Of a stretch of DNA of 64,000 nt, positions 53,443-62,910 are shown one piece after another; position 1 is the stretch's first letter, and the number at the start of each line of letters is the position of its first letter. The position numbers and the translations under genes were made by a program. Under the pieces are notes generated by a model. The model had not been told where the DNA came from and did no database searches. It saw nothing but the letters and a program-made list of their open reading frames with translations. Source of the stretch: Hyphomonadaceae bacterium (GTDB taxonomy: Bacteria > Pseudomonadota > Alphaproteobacteria > Caulobacterales > Aquidulcibacteraceae); the NCBI GenBank assembly GCA_009773395.1, contig WRPI01000006.1:92305-156304 (forward strand), read 5' to 3'.

Positions 53443-54579
53443 ATGGGAATTGGTCACACTCAAGAACAAAATATGCTCAAGGACATGGTCGCGCCATTTT
53501 TGGCCGAAAATGCGCCAGTGAAGCATATGCGAAATTTGCGCGATGCGGATGACAAAATCGGGTTTTCGCGCGGGCTTTGGAAACAGTTTGCTGAATTGGG
53601 TTTAACCGGCATTTTGATTCCAGAAACCGAAGGTGGACTTGGGCTTGGCCACGTCGAAGCTGGGATAGTGCTTGAACAAATCGGGCGAAATTTAACGCCA
53701 TCACCTTTTCTTGCGACGGCAGTTGCGGGCGCACAAGCGCTTAAAAATGCCAGCGCGGAAATGCGCGGTAATTGGTATCCGAAAATCGTTTCGGGTGATG
53801 CAATTATTGGTTTGGCAATTGATGAAAGCAGCAAGCACCGCCCGCAAGCAGTTGAGTTGATTGCCGAACGAATGGGGAATGGATTTCGTTTGAATGGCAG
53901 CAAGCAATTTGTTTTGCATGGCCATATTGCCGATTTATTGTTGGTTTCAGCGCGAACAAGTGGTGCTACAGATGAAGAAGCTGGCATAAGTTTATTCGCG
54001 ATTGCGCGCGATACAAAAGGCATAGAAGTGCAAACTGATCGCTTGGTCGATTCCCAAATTTCGGCGCGAATTAGTTTTGAAAATGTCGAACTTAATGGCG
54101 ATGCGGTAATTGGCGATATTGACGGCGGGTGGTCGCCCTTGCAACGATTATTGAATGCCGGGCGAATTGGCGCAGCCGCCGAAATGATCGGTGTTGGTGG
54201 TGGGGCAATGGATATTACGTTTGAATATCTGAAAACTCGCAAGCAGTTTGACCATTTTATCGGTGAATTTCAAGCACTGCAACACCGCGCGGCGCATCTT
54301 TATGGCGAAATGGAAGGCGCGCGCGCGATTGTTCTTAAAGCGCAACATCTGCTTGATGATGATGATTCCCGTGCAGAACTATTTGTTGCAGCAGCCAAAG
54401 CCAAAGCGGGCTTAGCGGCAAATTTGGCGGTGCGTGAAGGCGTGCAAATGCATGGCGGCGTCGGCATGACCGACGAATTTGACATCGGCCTTTATATGAA
54501 ACGCGACAGGGCTTTGGCGGAATTTTTTGGTGACATTAATTTTCAAGCAAATCGGGTTGCATTGTTGAACGGGTATTAG
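53443..54579 (+). CDS. acyl-CoA dehydrogenase family protein, second of pair
   Basis: 378 residues. TEGGLGLGHVEAGIVLEQIGRNLTPSPFLATAVAG and FDHFIGEFQALQHRAAHLYGEMEGARAIV are typical, as is REGVQMHGGVGMTDEFDIGLYMKRDRALAEFFGD; however the GAGSD-like FAD loop is altered to LAIDESSKHRP, as in the non-catalytic or regulatory member of acyl-CoA dehydrogenase heteromers. So it probably forms an alpha2beta2 complex with the upstream protein (inference). Its 3' end overlaps the VWA gene by four bases (convergent). Confidence 0.88.
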   Translation: MGIGHTQEQNMLKDMVAPFLAENAPVKHMRNLRDADDKIGFSRGLWKQFAELGLTGILIPETEGGLGLGHVEAGIVLEQIGRNLTPSPFLATAVAGAQALKNASAEMRGNWYPKIVSGDAIIGLAIDESSKHRPQAVELIAERMGNGFRLNGSKQFVLHGHIADLLLVSARTSGATDEEAGISLFAIARDTKGIEVQTDRLVDSQISARISFENVELNGDAVIGDIDGGWSPLQRLLNAGRIGAAAEMIGVGGGAMDITFEYLKTRKQFDHFIGEFQALQHRAAHLYGEMEGARAIVLKAQHLLDDDDSRAELFVAAAKAKAGLAANLAVREGVQMHGGVGMTDEFDIGLYMKRDRALAEFFGDINFQANRVALLNGY

Positions 54580-55754
54580 CGCCCAAGTTCCTTCATCGCC
54601 CCATCCAACCCTGCGAGCGTCATCGGGAACATGCGGTGTGGGCCAATTAAGTGCGACATGATTTGGGTTGACCCCGAATGATGCCAATGGGCTTGGTTTA
54701 TTGGGTTGAGCCAAACCATATGTGGGAACAAATCCACTACGCGCTTCATCCAAATCGCGCCGGCTTCCTCGTTCCAATGTTCAACCGAACCACCGGGTTG
54801 GGTTATTTCATAAGGCGACATTGACGCATCGCCGACAAAAATTACTTTGTAATCGGAAGTATATTTGTGAATAATATCATAGGTATTTAGTTTTTCGGCG
54901 TGGCGGCGACGGTTGTCTTTCCAAACATTTTCATAAAGGCAATTGTGGAAATAATAATATTCCAAATGCTTAAACTCAGTTTTCGCCGCTGAAAATAATT
55001 CTTCGCAAACTTTGATGTATGAATCCATAGATCCGCCAATGTCGAAGAAAAGCACTACTTTGACGTTGTTTCGGCGTTCGGGCCGCATAACAACATCAAG
55101 ATAACCGTCTTTTGCGGTTTTATTTATGGTTCCGTCCAAATCCAATTCTTCGGGAGCGCCAGTGCGCGCCCATTTACGTAAACGCCGCAGCGCGACTTTG
55201 ATATTGCGAGTGCCAAGTTCGACCCCATCATCGAGATTGCGATATTCGCGTTTGTCCCATACTTTTACGGCGCGTCCATGGCGGCCTTTGGTTTGGCCAA
55301 TGCGAACACCTTCGGGGTTATAGCCATTATTGCCAAACGGCGACGTGCCGCCCGAACCAATCCATTTAGACCCGCCTTCATGGCGTTCTTTTTGTTCGTC
55401 AAGGCGTTGCTTGAGTGTTTCCATCAATTTATCCCAACCGCCGAGATCCGCAATTTGCGCCTTTTCTTCATCGGTTAGATATTTTTCATTGATGGCACGC
55501 AGCCATTCATCGGGGATATCGGCGCTAATTTCCGCGCTTAAATTTTCCAAGCCCTTAAAGGTCTTGCCAAAAACCTGGTCAAACCTATCCAAATGACGCT
55601 CATCTTTCACTAATGTTGCGCGCGATAAATAATAGAAATCTTCAACTAAAGGCGGAATTATTTCCTTATCCATTGCTTCGAGCAAGGTAAGATATTCCTT
55701 TAGCGATACTGGTAATTTGGCTTGGCGTAATTCGGTAAAGAAATTTTGGAACAT
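54576..55754 (-). CDS. VWA domain-containing CoxE-like protein
   Basis: 392 residues. The first about 160 residues are helical (LRQAKLPVSLKEYLTLLEAMD); the C-terminal half is a von Willebrand A-like domain with the metal site FFDIGGSMDSYIKVCEEL (about 225-242; the usual DxSxS replaced by DxGGS, as in this subgroup). CoxE-like proteins are partners of MoxR-type AAA ATPases in metal-centre or complex assembly; the ATPase gene is not adjacent here. The internal segment (about 110-215) is rich in Arg/Lys (RHGRAVKVWDKREYRNL). Isolated gene between convergent neighbours. Confidence 0.85.
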   Translation of the reverse strand: MFQNFFTELRQAKLPVSLKEYLTLLEAMDKEIIPPLVEDFYYLSRATLVKDERHLDRFDQVFGKTFKGLENLSAEISADIPDEWLRAINEKYLTDEEKAQIADLGGWDKLMETLKQRLDEQKERHEGGSKWIGSGGTSPFGNNGYNPEGVRIGQTKGRHGRAVKVWDKREYRNLDDGVELGTRNIKVALRRLRKWARTGAPEELDLDGTINKTAKDGYLDVVMRPERRNNVKVVLFFDIGGSMDSYIKVCEELFSAAKTEFKHLEYYYFHNCLYENVWKDNRRRHAEKLNTYDIIHKYTSDYKVIFVGDASMSPYEITQPGGSVEHWNEEAGAIWMKRVVDLFPHMVWLNPINQAHWHHSGSTQIMSHLIGPHRMFPMTLAGLDGAMKELGR

Positions 55755-55846
55755 AACCGCAAGCTAAAGGTTTTTGGGGCTTTTTCAATAGAAAAAAATT
55801 GTGCTAATTTGCCCACCCAAGCGATTCCAATTGGACATGCGGCGCT

Positions 55847-56536
55847 TTAGGCACGTCCATCGAGTGAGTAGCCAGAGGCTCGCACGGTCCTTATTAAGTC
55901 AGGAAGACCCTTCAAATTTATAGACTTGCGCAAACGCCCAACATGCACATCGACCGTGCGCAATTCAACATAAACATCTGAACCCCAAACAGCGTCCAAT
56001 AATTGCTCGCGCGAGAAAACGCGCGTTGGGTGCTGCATTAGGTGGTTGAGCAAGCGAAACTCGGTTGGGCCTAAATGTATTTCAACTTCCCCGCGCTTTA
56101 CACGGTGTGACGCGCGGTCAATTTCGAGATCTGAATAACGGCCAATGTCTTCCGACAAAGCTGGACGAATGCGGCGCAAGACGGCGCGAATGCGGGCTTT
56201 TAGTTCCTGAATTGAAAATGGCTTGCTTAAATAATCATCAGCTCCAACATCGAGGCCACGAATCCGATCGCTTTCTTCGGTGCGCGCTGTAAGCATGATT
56301 ATTGGGATGTTTTTGGTGGCCACTTTCGCCCGCAATCTGCGGCAAACCTCAATCCCGGGAACCCGCGGTATCATCCAATCGAGAATAATCAAATCAGGTT
56401 GCGATTCGGCGACCAGCAGCAGGGCTTCCTCGCCGTCTTTGGCGACCCGAATTTGGTAGCCTTCTTTTTCCAAATTATATGCGAGCAGCGCTTCAAGCGC
56501 TTCGTCGTCTTCAACAATCAGGATTTGACCGCTCAT
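55847..56536 (-). CDS. phoB: phosphate regulon response regulator
   Basis: 229 residues. Receiver domain (2-120) with acidic pocket EDDE at 9-12, phosphoacceptor Asp in LIILDWMIP (about 54) and the conserved Lys in YLSKPFSIQEL (about 105). OmpR-type winged helix (about 130-227) ends with TVDVHVGRLRKSINLKG..IRTVRASGYSL. It activates pst and related genes when phosphate is low, binding Pho boxes. It is the last gene of the pst operon here, overlapping phoU by four bases, whereas in many relatives phoB is next to phoR. Confidence 0.95.
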   Translation of the reverse strand: MSGQILIVEDDEALEALLAYNLEKEGYQIRVAKDGEEALLLVAESQPDLIILDWMIPRVPGIEVCRRLRAKVATKNIPIIMLTARTEESDRIRGLDVGADDYLSKPFSIQELKARIRAVLRRIRPALSEDIGRYSDLEIDRASHRVKRGEVEIHLGPTEFRLLNHLMQHPTRVFSREQLLDAVWGSDVYVELRTVDVHVGRLRKSINLKGLPDLIRTVRASGYSLDGRA

Positions 56537-57249
56537 GCATCACCTTGTTTGTCGCCGTTTATTTTATCTTGCGCTTCGCCTTTGGGGCGATCACCCAAAA
56601 GCTCTTCACCAGTTTCGAGATAATGAACAACCTCGGCCATATTGGTGCAATGATCGCCAATGCGTTCAATATTCTTGGCAACAAAAAGCATATGGGTTGC
56701 CGGGCCAATTTTGCGCGGATCTTCCATCATATAAGTGAGAAGCTCACGAAATAATGATGAATAATGTTCGTCTAATTCTTCATCTTGAAACCAAACTGAA
56801 ATTGCGGTGCCTATATGGTGCGAATTATAGGCATCGAGAACTTGTTTTAATTGGGCGCAAGCCAATTTGCCCATTCTGTCGATACTTTTGGTAAGCGCAA
56901 TTGGTTCATATTCCGAAATAGTTTCTGAACGTCTTGCGATATTTTTTGCCATATCGCCAATTCGTTCAATGTCTGAGGCGAGCTTTAGGGCGGCAACTGT
57001 TTGCCGCAAGTCCTTCGCCATTGGGTGGCGGAGCGCCAATATTCGCATAACTCTAGCTTCGATTTCGCGCTGAATTAAGTCGATGTCCTTATCGCCCGCG
57101 ACAACTGCTTTGGCTAAGCCTAAATCTCGGCGAGTAATGGCTTTAATCGAATCAATAACCGCTTTTTCCGCCAATCCGCCCATGCGCGAAACCAAGGATA
57201 CCAATCCGTCGAGTTCTTCGGTGAATGCTTTAACTGTATGGTCTGACAT
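56533..57249 (-). CDS. phoU: phosphate signalling protein PhoU
   Basis: 238 residues, two repeats of the PhoU three-helix bundle. Residues 1-115 contain LAEKAVIDSIKAITRRDLGLAKAVVAGDKDID and the metal-binding ALKLASDIERIGDMAKNIARR; residues 115-215 contain the matching HMLFVAKNIERIGDHCTNMAE. PhoU links the Pst transporter to PhoR and represses signalling when phosphate is plentiful. Coupled to phoB by an ATGA overlap. The C-terminal 20 residues are polar and probably disordered. Confidence 0.95.
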   Translation of the reverse strand: MSDHTVKAFTEELDGLVSLVSRMGGLAEKAVIDSIKAITRRDLGLAKAVVAGDKDIDLIQREIEARVMRILALRHPMAKDLRQTVAALKLASDIERIGDMAKNIARRSETISEYEPIALTKSIDRMGKLACAQLKQVLDAYNSHHIGTAISVWFQDEELDEHYSSLFRELLTYMMEDPRKIGPATHMLFVAKNIERIGDHCTNMAEVVHYLETGEELLGDRPKGEAQDKINGDKQGDA

Positions 57250-57297
57250 TTTTTGCCTTTCAGAGCACTTCTAAATATTGTTTAATATCGCAATTTT

Positions 57298-58146
57298 CTA
57301 GCCAAAACGACCAGTAATATAGTCTTGAGTTCTTGTGTCGCGTGGATTGGTAAAAATAGTTTCAGTAGGCCCAGCTTCGACCAGTTTACCCATGTGGAAA
57401 AACGCAGTTTGCTGCGAAACCCTTGCCGCTTGTGACATTGAATGCGTAACAATAATGATGCAATAATTTTGGCGCAATTCATCAATTAGTTCTTCAATTT
57501 TTGCGGTTGCAATTGGATCCAGGGCCGAACATGGCTCGTCCATCAAAATAATTTCCGGGTCAACCGCGATTGCTCTTGCAATTACCAGCCTTTGTTGTTG
57601 GCCGCCAGAAAGGCTGGTGCCGGGTTGGTCAAGCCTATCTTTCACTTCTTCCCATAATCCAGCTTTGCGCAAACTCGCTTCAACGATGTTATCAAGTTCT
57701 GACTTTTTTTGCGCAAGGCCATGAATTCGTGGGCCATAAACTACATTTTCATAAATCGATTTTGGGAAAGGGTTAGGCTTTTGAAACACCATACCGACAC
57801 TTGCTCGAAGCATAACTGGGTCAATCGATTTTTGATTAACATCAGTGCCATCGACAATCATTTTACCATCAACGCGGCAAGTATCGATTGTATCATTCAT
57901 GCGATTGATACAACGCAAAAATGTCGATTTACCGCAACCTGAAGGGCCAATAAATGCCGTGACCAATTTGCTTGGCATATCGAGATTTACGTCAAACAGA
58001 GCCTGTTTTTCGCCATAAAATACATTGATGCCTTGAGCTTGCACTTTTGGGGCTTCGATAGTTTGAATATTTGTCTTGGAATCTAATTGGGTGGTCAAAA
58101 CGGCCTCCTCTAAGCCTCTATTTAGCTGCATTGAAGTTGTTGTCAT
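57298..58146 (-). CDS. pstB: phosphate ABC transporter ATP-binding protein
   Basis: 282 residues from the ATG at 58146, chosen because it follows the pstA stop by two bases; the open frame to 58278 overlaps pstA and is not family-like. P-loop [11 protein letters not shown]-loop FQKPNPFP, signature [16 protein letters not shown], Walker [13 protein letters not shown] and the switch His in [12 protein letters not shown]. It hydrolyses ATP to drive phosphate uptake through PstA and PstC. A 48-base gap separates it from phoU. Confidence 0.96.
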   Translation of the reverse strand: MTTTSMQLNRGLEEAVLTTQLDSKTNIQTIEAPKVQAQGINVFYGEKQALFDVNLDMPSKLVTAFIGPSGCGKSTFLRCINRMNDTIDTCRVDGKMIVDGTDVNQKSIDPVMLRASVGMVFQKPNPFPKSIYENVVYGPRIHGLAQKKSELDNIVEASLRKAGLWEEVKDRLDQPGTSLSGGQQQRLVIARAIAVDPEIILMDEPCSALDPIATAKIEELIDELRQNYCIIIVTHSMSQAARVSQQTAFFHMGKLVEAGPTETIFTNPRDTRTQDYITGRFG

Positions 58147-58148
58147 TT

Positions 58149-59723
58149 CTACCACCTTCGTTCGAATCTGCGGCGAACCACAATCGCAATTATATTGATG
58201 AATATCATGAACAGCAAAAGAACAATAATTGCTGCCGAAGTTTTGGCTTCCCAAGCCCGCTCTGGCCTGCCTGCCCACATGAAAATTTCAACTGGCAAAA
58301 CTGTTGAACTATCAACAAGGCTTTGCGGAACATCGGCAATAAATGCCACCATGCCAATCATAAGAAGTGGCGCGGTTTCACCAAGCGCGTGCGCCATCGC
58401 CAAAATTGAACCCGTCATAATCCCAGGTGTTGCCAGCGGCAAAACATGGTGAAAAACCGATTGCACTTTTGAAGCCCCAACCCCCAAAGCTGCTTCCCGA
58501 ATTGATGGCGGAACAGCTTTAATCGCTGCACGCGAAGCAATAATTACAACTGGAAGCGCCATCAATGCCAAAACAATGCCGCCAACCAAAGGCGCCGATC
58601 TTGGCATTTGGAAAAAGTGAAGGAAGACCGAAAAACCCAACAGCCCGAAAACAATCGAAGGGACTGCGGCTAAATTATTGATATTCACTTCGACCATATC
58701 GGTCCAGAAATTTTTGGGGGCAAATTCTTCAAGATAAACCGCAGCCATAACCCCAATTGGCACAGTAATAACAAATGTCACACAAAGCGTAAGAAACGAG
58801 CCAACCATTGCCGACAAAAGACCAGCCATTTCTGGATCATTGGAATCAGCATTGGCAAGTAATGTGAAATTGGGTCTTGCTTTTACCATTCCTTCGGCTT
58901 GCAATATTTCACCATAGGCAATCATATTATCGCCAATTGCGCGGCCATCTTCGGGCATTTTTATTGACGCGCTCTTAAAGGCTTGATTAGTGGCGGCCAA
59001 AGCAGTTTTGGGAGGAATTATTTGCGTGGCAGAGAGCCGTCCATTGGCAATTTGCGTAACTTTGAACGCGCCACCATTTGCAAACAACAACAAAGATGGG
59101 ACCTGCCCGTCAAGCCTAAGGGGTTGGCTTGCTTGCGACAAGCCATCATAGACCAGTTTTTGATTTTCTGATAATTGCAATTCAATTTCGCTTGGCGAAA
59201 TCACATTCAGATTTGCCGCCCGAAACTGCCCCTCACGTGCTCGGCCAAATCCGCCTTTAAGATAAACATCTAAATCACTATTCAAAGCGAATGAAAATGG
59301 AGTGGTTGTTCCAATCAAATTTGGATTGTCCGCAATTTGTTTTGCCATTGGAGTAATCGCAATTGTGCTCACCAATTCGCTCAAAACATCATAGCCGCCA
59401 TCGGCTTCGGCATTGGGAAAACGGAGCAATAAATTATCCATAACCACGCCCGCAAAATCACCTTGCGAGCGGATATCTTGCGGGTTTCGCGTGCCTTTTG
59501 GATCCAATTTCTGCGCATCGAGTGGCAAATTCAAAACTAAGCGATTTTCGCTCAAAGCTGGTAAGGATTGGAAAAAAATCGACAAAATCAGCATGAAACA
59601 AGCGATTATCGCCACGCCAACCATAGCAAGACCAAACAGCCTAAATCTAGTTTCAGACTTGTTGCGCGCTTCTAGGCGGCTTTGCACTATGGCTTGGTTT
59701 CTTTGTCGGTTTTTATCAGTCAT
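58149..59723 (-). CDS. pstA: phosphate ABC transporter permease PstA (long form)
   Basis: 524 residues from the ATG at 59723, which lies eight bases inside the pstC end; the frame is open to 59765. Beyond the usual six-helix permease core (about 295-520) there is a large N-terminal extension: a membrane helix at about 30-50 and a periplasmic part of over 200 residues of the DUF3333 type, which occurs in alphaproteobacterial PstA. The core shows [22 protein letters not shown] and the coupling loop [23 protein letters not shown] ahead of [10 protein letters not shown]. It forms the channel with PstC. Confidence 0.95.
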   Translation of the reverse strand: MTDKNRQRNQAIVQSRLEARNKSETRFRLFGLAMVGVAIIACFMLILSIFFQSLPALSENRLVLNLPLDAQKLDPKGTRNPQDIRSQGDFAGVVMDNLLLRFPNAEADGGYDVLSELVSTIAITPMAKQIADNPNLIGTTTPFSFALNSDLDVYLKGGFGRAREGQFRAANLNVISPSEIELQLSENQKLVYDGLSQASQPLRLDGQVPSLLLFANGGAFKVTQIANGRLSATQIIPPKTALAATNQAFKSASIKMPEDGRAIGDNMIAYGEILQAEGMVKARPNFTLLANADSNDPEMAGLLSAMVGSFLTLCVTFVITVPIGVMAAVYLEEFAPKNFWTDMVEVNINNLAAVPSIVFGLLGFSVFLHFFQMPRSAPLVGGIVLALMALPVVIIASRAAIKAVPPSIREAALGVGASKVQSVFHHVLPLATPGIMTGSILAMAHALGETAPLLMIGMVAFIADVPQSLVDSSTVLPVEIFMWAGRPERAWEAKTSAAIIVLLLFMIFINIIAIVVRRRFERRW

Positions 59724-61167
59724 ATTTTTCTCGATATTTCTGAACGACGCGCAATGCGATAACATTGAGAATTAGGGTTATAGTGAAAAGAACAAATCCA
59801 AGGGCAAATGCCGCATGGGTCTTCGGGCTGTCATATTCTTGGTCGCCCGTAAGCAGGGTCACAATTTGCACAGTAACTGTGGTCATCATGTCCAGCGGAT
59901 TGAGACTGAGATTGGCGTTTTGACCTGCCGCCATTGCCACAATCATGGTTTCACCCAAAGCCCGCGAAATCGCCAAAAGAATCGAACCGACAATCCCGGG
60001 TAATGCAGCAGGTAAAATAACCCGCGAAATGGTTTCCGATTTTGTCGCCCCCAGAGCATAAGAACCATCACGCAAAGTTTGCGGAACTGCATTGATAACG
60101 TCGTCTGATAAAGACGAAACAAAAGGAATAATCATAATGCCCATTACCAAGCCAGCCGCCAATGCACTTTGCGATGACGTCGTAAGGCCAAGTTTTTCGC
60201 CGATGTCGCGAACCATTGGAGCTACAGTGAGTAGAGCAAAGAAACCATAAACAACCGTCGGAATTCCTGCCAGCAATTCAAGCCCCGGCTTAACCCAGGT
60301 TCGTACTTTATCGGTCGCATATTCAGACAAATATATTGCCGAACCAAGGCCAATTGGCACAGCGACGATAATCGCAATTAACATAATAATGAATGTGCCG
60401 AGAAAAAGCGCGACCGCACCAAATGAGCCTGTTTGCCCAACTTGATCGGCACGGATAGCAATTTGCGGCGACCAAAGTGTGCCGAATAGAAAGTCCAAAA
60501 TAGAGTAAACTTTGAAAAATTTGGCGGTTTCGAAAACCAGGGAAAACACAATGCCGAATGTAGTCAGAACCGCCAAAGCTGCCGCCGCGACCATCAGAAC
60601 CAAAATCGCTGTTTCAACTTTATTGCGCGCCCTGAAATCCACGCTTAATTTGCCTTTGGACCAATAAAAACCGACGGCTGCTAGGGCGATTGCTAAAACT
60701 GCGACAACAAGATTCAGCATTCCCGAAGTGCTGGCCATTATATTCGCGATTTCTTGCAATTGTGGCGTGTCGGAACTTGGAATCCCACCAAATGCGATTT
60801 TTTGCGCATCGAGAAGAAATAAATCCAATTGATCTTGGGGCAAACTTGATATTTCAGCTGGCAAATTTGATAAAGCAGTTCTTTCGAGCAATAATGGCTT
60901 TATTGATGCCCCAAGAACCAAAACGCCAAACCCAGGAATTAAAGTGCAGAGCAGGCGAAACCAACCGTGATACAGTGGCAAAGAATGCGGCCGCATTGGT
61001 TTTTGGCCAGCCACGCTATTTGTTCTTAGGTTTCTTGTAAGTGTGTTGCTGGCCTTAAGCGTTTCAAAATAGCCAAACAACGCCATGCCCATAAGCAGTA
61101 AAAAAGCAATCATGCTGACTGGCAATTGAGAAAAAACTGGCAAATCCACCCCCGAACCTTGCAGCAT
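59716..61167 (-). CDS. pstC: phosphate ABC transporter permease PstC (long form)
   Basis: 483 residues from the ATG at 61167 (a TTG directly before it at 61170 is the alternative). Two N-terminal helices with a periplasmic stretch of some 60 residues between them precede the six-helix core (about 190-480). The core includes LELLAGIPTVVYGFFALL and the coupling loop DGSYALGATKSETISRVILPAALPGIVGSILLAISRALGETMI. First gene of the pst operon, 27 bases after the Pho box. Overlaps pstA by eight bases. Confidence 0.95.
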   Translation of the reverse strand: MLQGSGVDLPVFSQLPVSMIAFLLLMGMALFGYFETLKASNTLTRNLRTNSVAGQKPMRPHSLPLYHGWFRLLCTLIPGFGVLVLGASIKPLLLERTALSNLPAEISSLPQDQLDLFLLDAQKIAFGGIPSSDTPQLQEIANIMASTSGMLNLVVAVLAIALAAVGFYWSKGKLSVDFRARNKVETAILVLMVAAAALAVLTTFGIVFSLVFETAKFFKVYSILDFLFGTLWSPQIAIRADQVGQTGSFGAVALFLGTFIIMLIAIIVAVPIGLGSAIYLSEYATDKVRTWVKPGLELLAGIPTVVYGFFALLTVAPMVRDIGEKLGLTTSSQSALAAGLVMGIMIIPFVSSLSDDVINAVPQTLRDGSYALGATKSETISRVILPAALPGIVGSILLAISRALGETMIVAMAAGQNANLSLNPLDMMTTVTVQIVTLLTGDQEYDSPKTHAAFALGFVLFTITLILNVIALRVVQKYREKYD

Positions 61168-61194
61168 CAACTAGACTTTCAGCGCATCAATTAA

Positions 61195-61223
61195 ATGACA
61201 ATTTTATGACGTTTATGTGACAG
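61195..61223 (-). promoter_or_regulatory. Pho box upstream of pstC (three repeats)
   Basis: On the minus strand the sequence has GTCA elements exactly eleven bases apart (plus-strand TGAC at 61196, 61207 and 61218), preceded by C/T: CTGTCAC, CGTCAT, TGTCAT. Two such repeats are the minimal PhoB-binding box, and the third extends it by one helical turn. It lies between the phoR stop and the pstC start, so it should give Pho control to pstCAB-phoU-phoB but not phoR directly. Confidence 0.85.
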
Positions 61224-61229
61224 GATTCT

Positions 61230-62576
61230 CTAACCTTGCGGCAATATAAAAGAAAATGTGGTGCTATTCCCCAAATCGCTGTCAACCCTCAATCCACCAC
61301 CATGGCGATTTATGATATGCTTGACAATTGCCAAACCAAGGCCAGTGCCTTGTTTGGAATTTGAGGCTTCGTCGATGCGATAAAACCGTTCGCATAGCCG
61401 TGGCATATTGCGCTTTTCAATGCCTTTTCCCTGGTTTTCAACTCGTACACATAAATATTTTCTCTCCGCCGAATACTGCGGCATACATAACCATAGCGAA
61501 TTTGCACTATCGTTGGCGTCCCGTGCTGCGATTTCATCTTGGCTTATGCTGCTTTTAACTGTCACCTTCACTGTGGATTTTGGGTTTCCATATTTTAGCC
61601 CATTGTCAATCAAATTAGTTATGACTTGGCCTATTTCATTCTCATCACAAATAGCATTCAAGGGCACTGACGGGCTATCCAACTCGACTCTTGATTCGTA
61701 TATTTTGGCGGTAGGCTCTAGCGCCGCCAAACAAAACTGAAAAGTTTCAGTTAGATCGGCGACTTCGCGCGGTTGCACATGTTCATTAAGTTCAATTCGA
61801 GAAAGCGATAAAATGTCATTGATAAGCCGACCCATTCTTTCTGCCTGGACATTCATTATATTAAGGAATTTAGCACGCGCTTTTTCGTCGTCTTTGGCCG
61901 TATCTTGCAAGGTTTCGATAAAACCGCGAATGCTCGCCAGTGGTGTTCGTAGCTCATGCCCAGCGTTGGCGAGAAAATCGGCGCGCGTTTGCTCTGCGAT
62001 GCGCAAAGCGGTTTCGTCGGAAAGCGTGATGGCAATCAAAACGCCGGTTTCAACTTGAAATGCCGTTATATTGACTCGGTCAAAGCGGTGCGATGGTATA
62101 TGGCTTTCCCAGACTATATCCACTGGCTCAAGATTTAGCGCTATCTTATCTATCGCTTCAAGCAATTGAGGGAACCGAATTAGGGTTTCGAGCCTTATCC
62201 CAACATTTGTAAAGTTGAACCTATTTTGCGCCGCACGGTTTGTGAATACTAAACGCCGCTCGGTATCAATTACTAAAATCGGGTCAGTCAAAGCATCAAG
62301 CGCCGATTGTGTGAAATCATGTTGGGTGTTTAAAGCTGGATCCGCAGTAGTGGAATCTTGCGCCGCTTCTGTATCCGGTAATTCAAATGCCTCTATGTCT
62401 TCTTCAAATAACTTTCCGAAAAACCAAACTACTATACAGGCTACTAAACTCGCCACACCGACTATTATTATTATCGGCAATTTGACCAAAATGAAAAGCG
62501 TTTGCGCAATCACCATTGTGATTGCAACGATGCCAATTACCATCAGCGCATTTTTGATTCTGTCGCGTTTCGTCAT
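61230..62576 (-). CDS. phoR: phosphate regulon sensor histidine kinase
   Basis: 448 residues from the ATG at 62576 (the frame is open to 62600 but no ribosome site supports an earlier start). Two membrane helices near the N-terminus (about 8-28 and 30-55), then a PAS-like domain (about 90-200) with DPILVIDTERRLVFTNRAAQNRF. The dimerisation domain has NAGHELRTPLASIRGFIETLQ with the phosphoacceptor His (about 213), and the ATPase domain has VITNLIDNGLKYG and GTGLGLAIVKHIINRHGG. It phosphorylates PhoB. Placed upstream of pstC with the Pho box between. Confidence 0.94.
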   Translation of the reverse strand: MTKRDRIKNALMVIGIVAITMVIAQTLFILVKLPIIIIVGVASLVACIVVWFFGKLFEEDIEAFELPDTEAAQDSTTADPALNTQHDFTQSALDALTDPILVIDTERRLVFTNRAAQNRFNFTNVGIRLETLIRFPQLLEAIDKIALNLEPVDIVWESHIPSHRFDRVNITAFQVETGVLIAITLSDETALRIAEQTRADFLANAGHELRTPLASIRGFIETLQDTAKDDEKARAKFLNIMNVQAERMGRLINDILSLSRIELNEHVQPREVADLTETFQFCLAALEPTAKIYESRVELDSPSVPLNAICDENEIGQVITNLIDNGLKYGNPKSTVKVTVKSSISQDEIAARDANDSANSLWLCMPQYSAERKYLCVRVENQGKGIEKRNMPRLCERFYRIDEASNSKQGTGLGLAIVKHIINRHGGGLRVDSDLGNSTTFSFILPQG

Positions 62577-62910
62577 GATTTTTACTCTATAGCAATTCAA
62601 TTGAATTCAAATAGGATATTTGGCTATTGTTCATAAACTAACAATTCATCTTGGCAAATATTTGAACTTCTTCATTAAATTATCGTAATTCGATAAAAAT
62701 CTCTTGTTTATCGCTAAGAAAATGATAATTAGGCACAATGATATTGATTGCCACACTCATTGCCAAACCAACTATAGCAACTAACGGCCCAAGAAAAATG
62801 GGCAATGTTGTTGCTTTTGTTCCGAAGCCACGAGAGACAAATAATGGGCAGAAATCGAAGTCTGCGTAAAAGTGCTTCAACTTCGGGGACAATTCGTTTA
62901 AATCTTAATA
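62577..62910. other. 334-bp region between phoR and glycosyltransferase, no gene seen
   Basis: Divergent promoter region. TTATCG (62680-62685) and CGATAA (62691-62696) form a six-base inverted repeat around TAATT, possibly an operator. A 70-codon minus-strand frame (62680-62892, TTG start) has one hydrophobic stretch but no ribosome site and overlaps another frame; it is not accepted as a gene. No Pho box of the kind at 61195 was found here by eye. Confidence 0.4.

Noticed and set aside
58147..58278. N-terminal extension of pstB
   Set aside because: It overlaps the pstA coding region and lacks ABC-domain similarity.
62680..62892. 70-residue frame with one hydrophobic stretch upstream of phoR
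   Set aside because: TTG start, no ribosome site, overlapped by another frame of equal quality; kept as unsupported.
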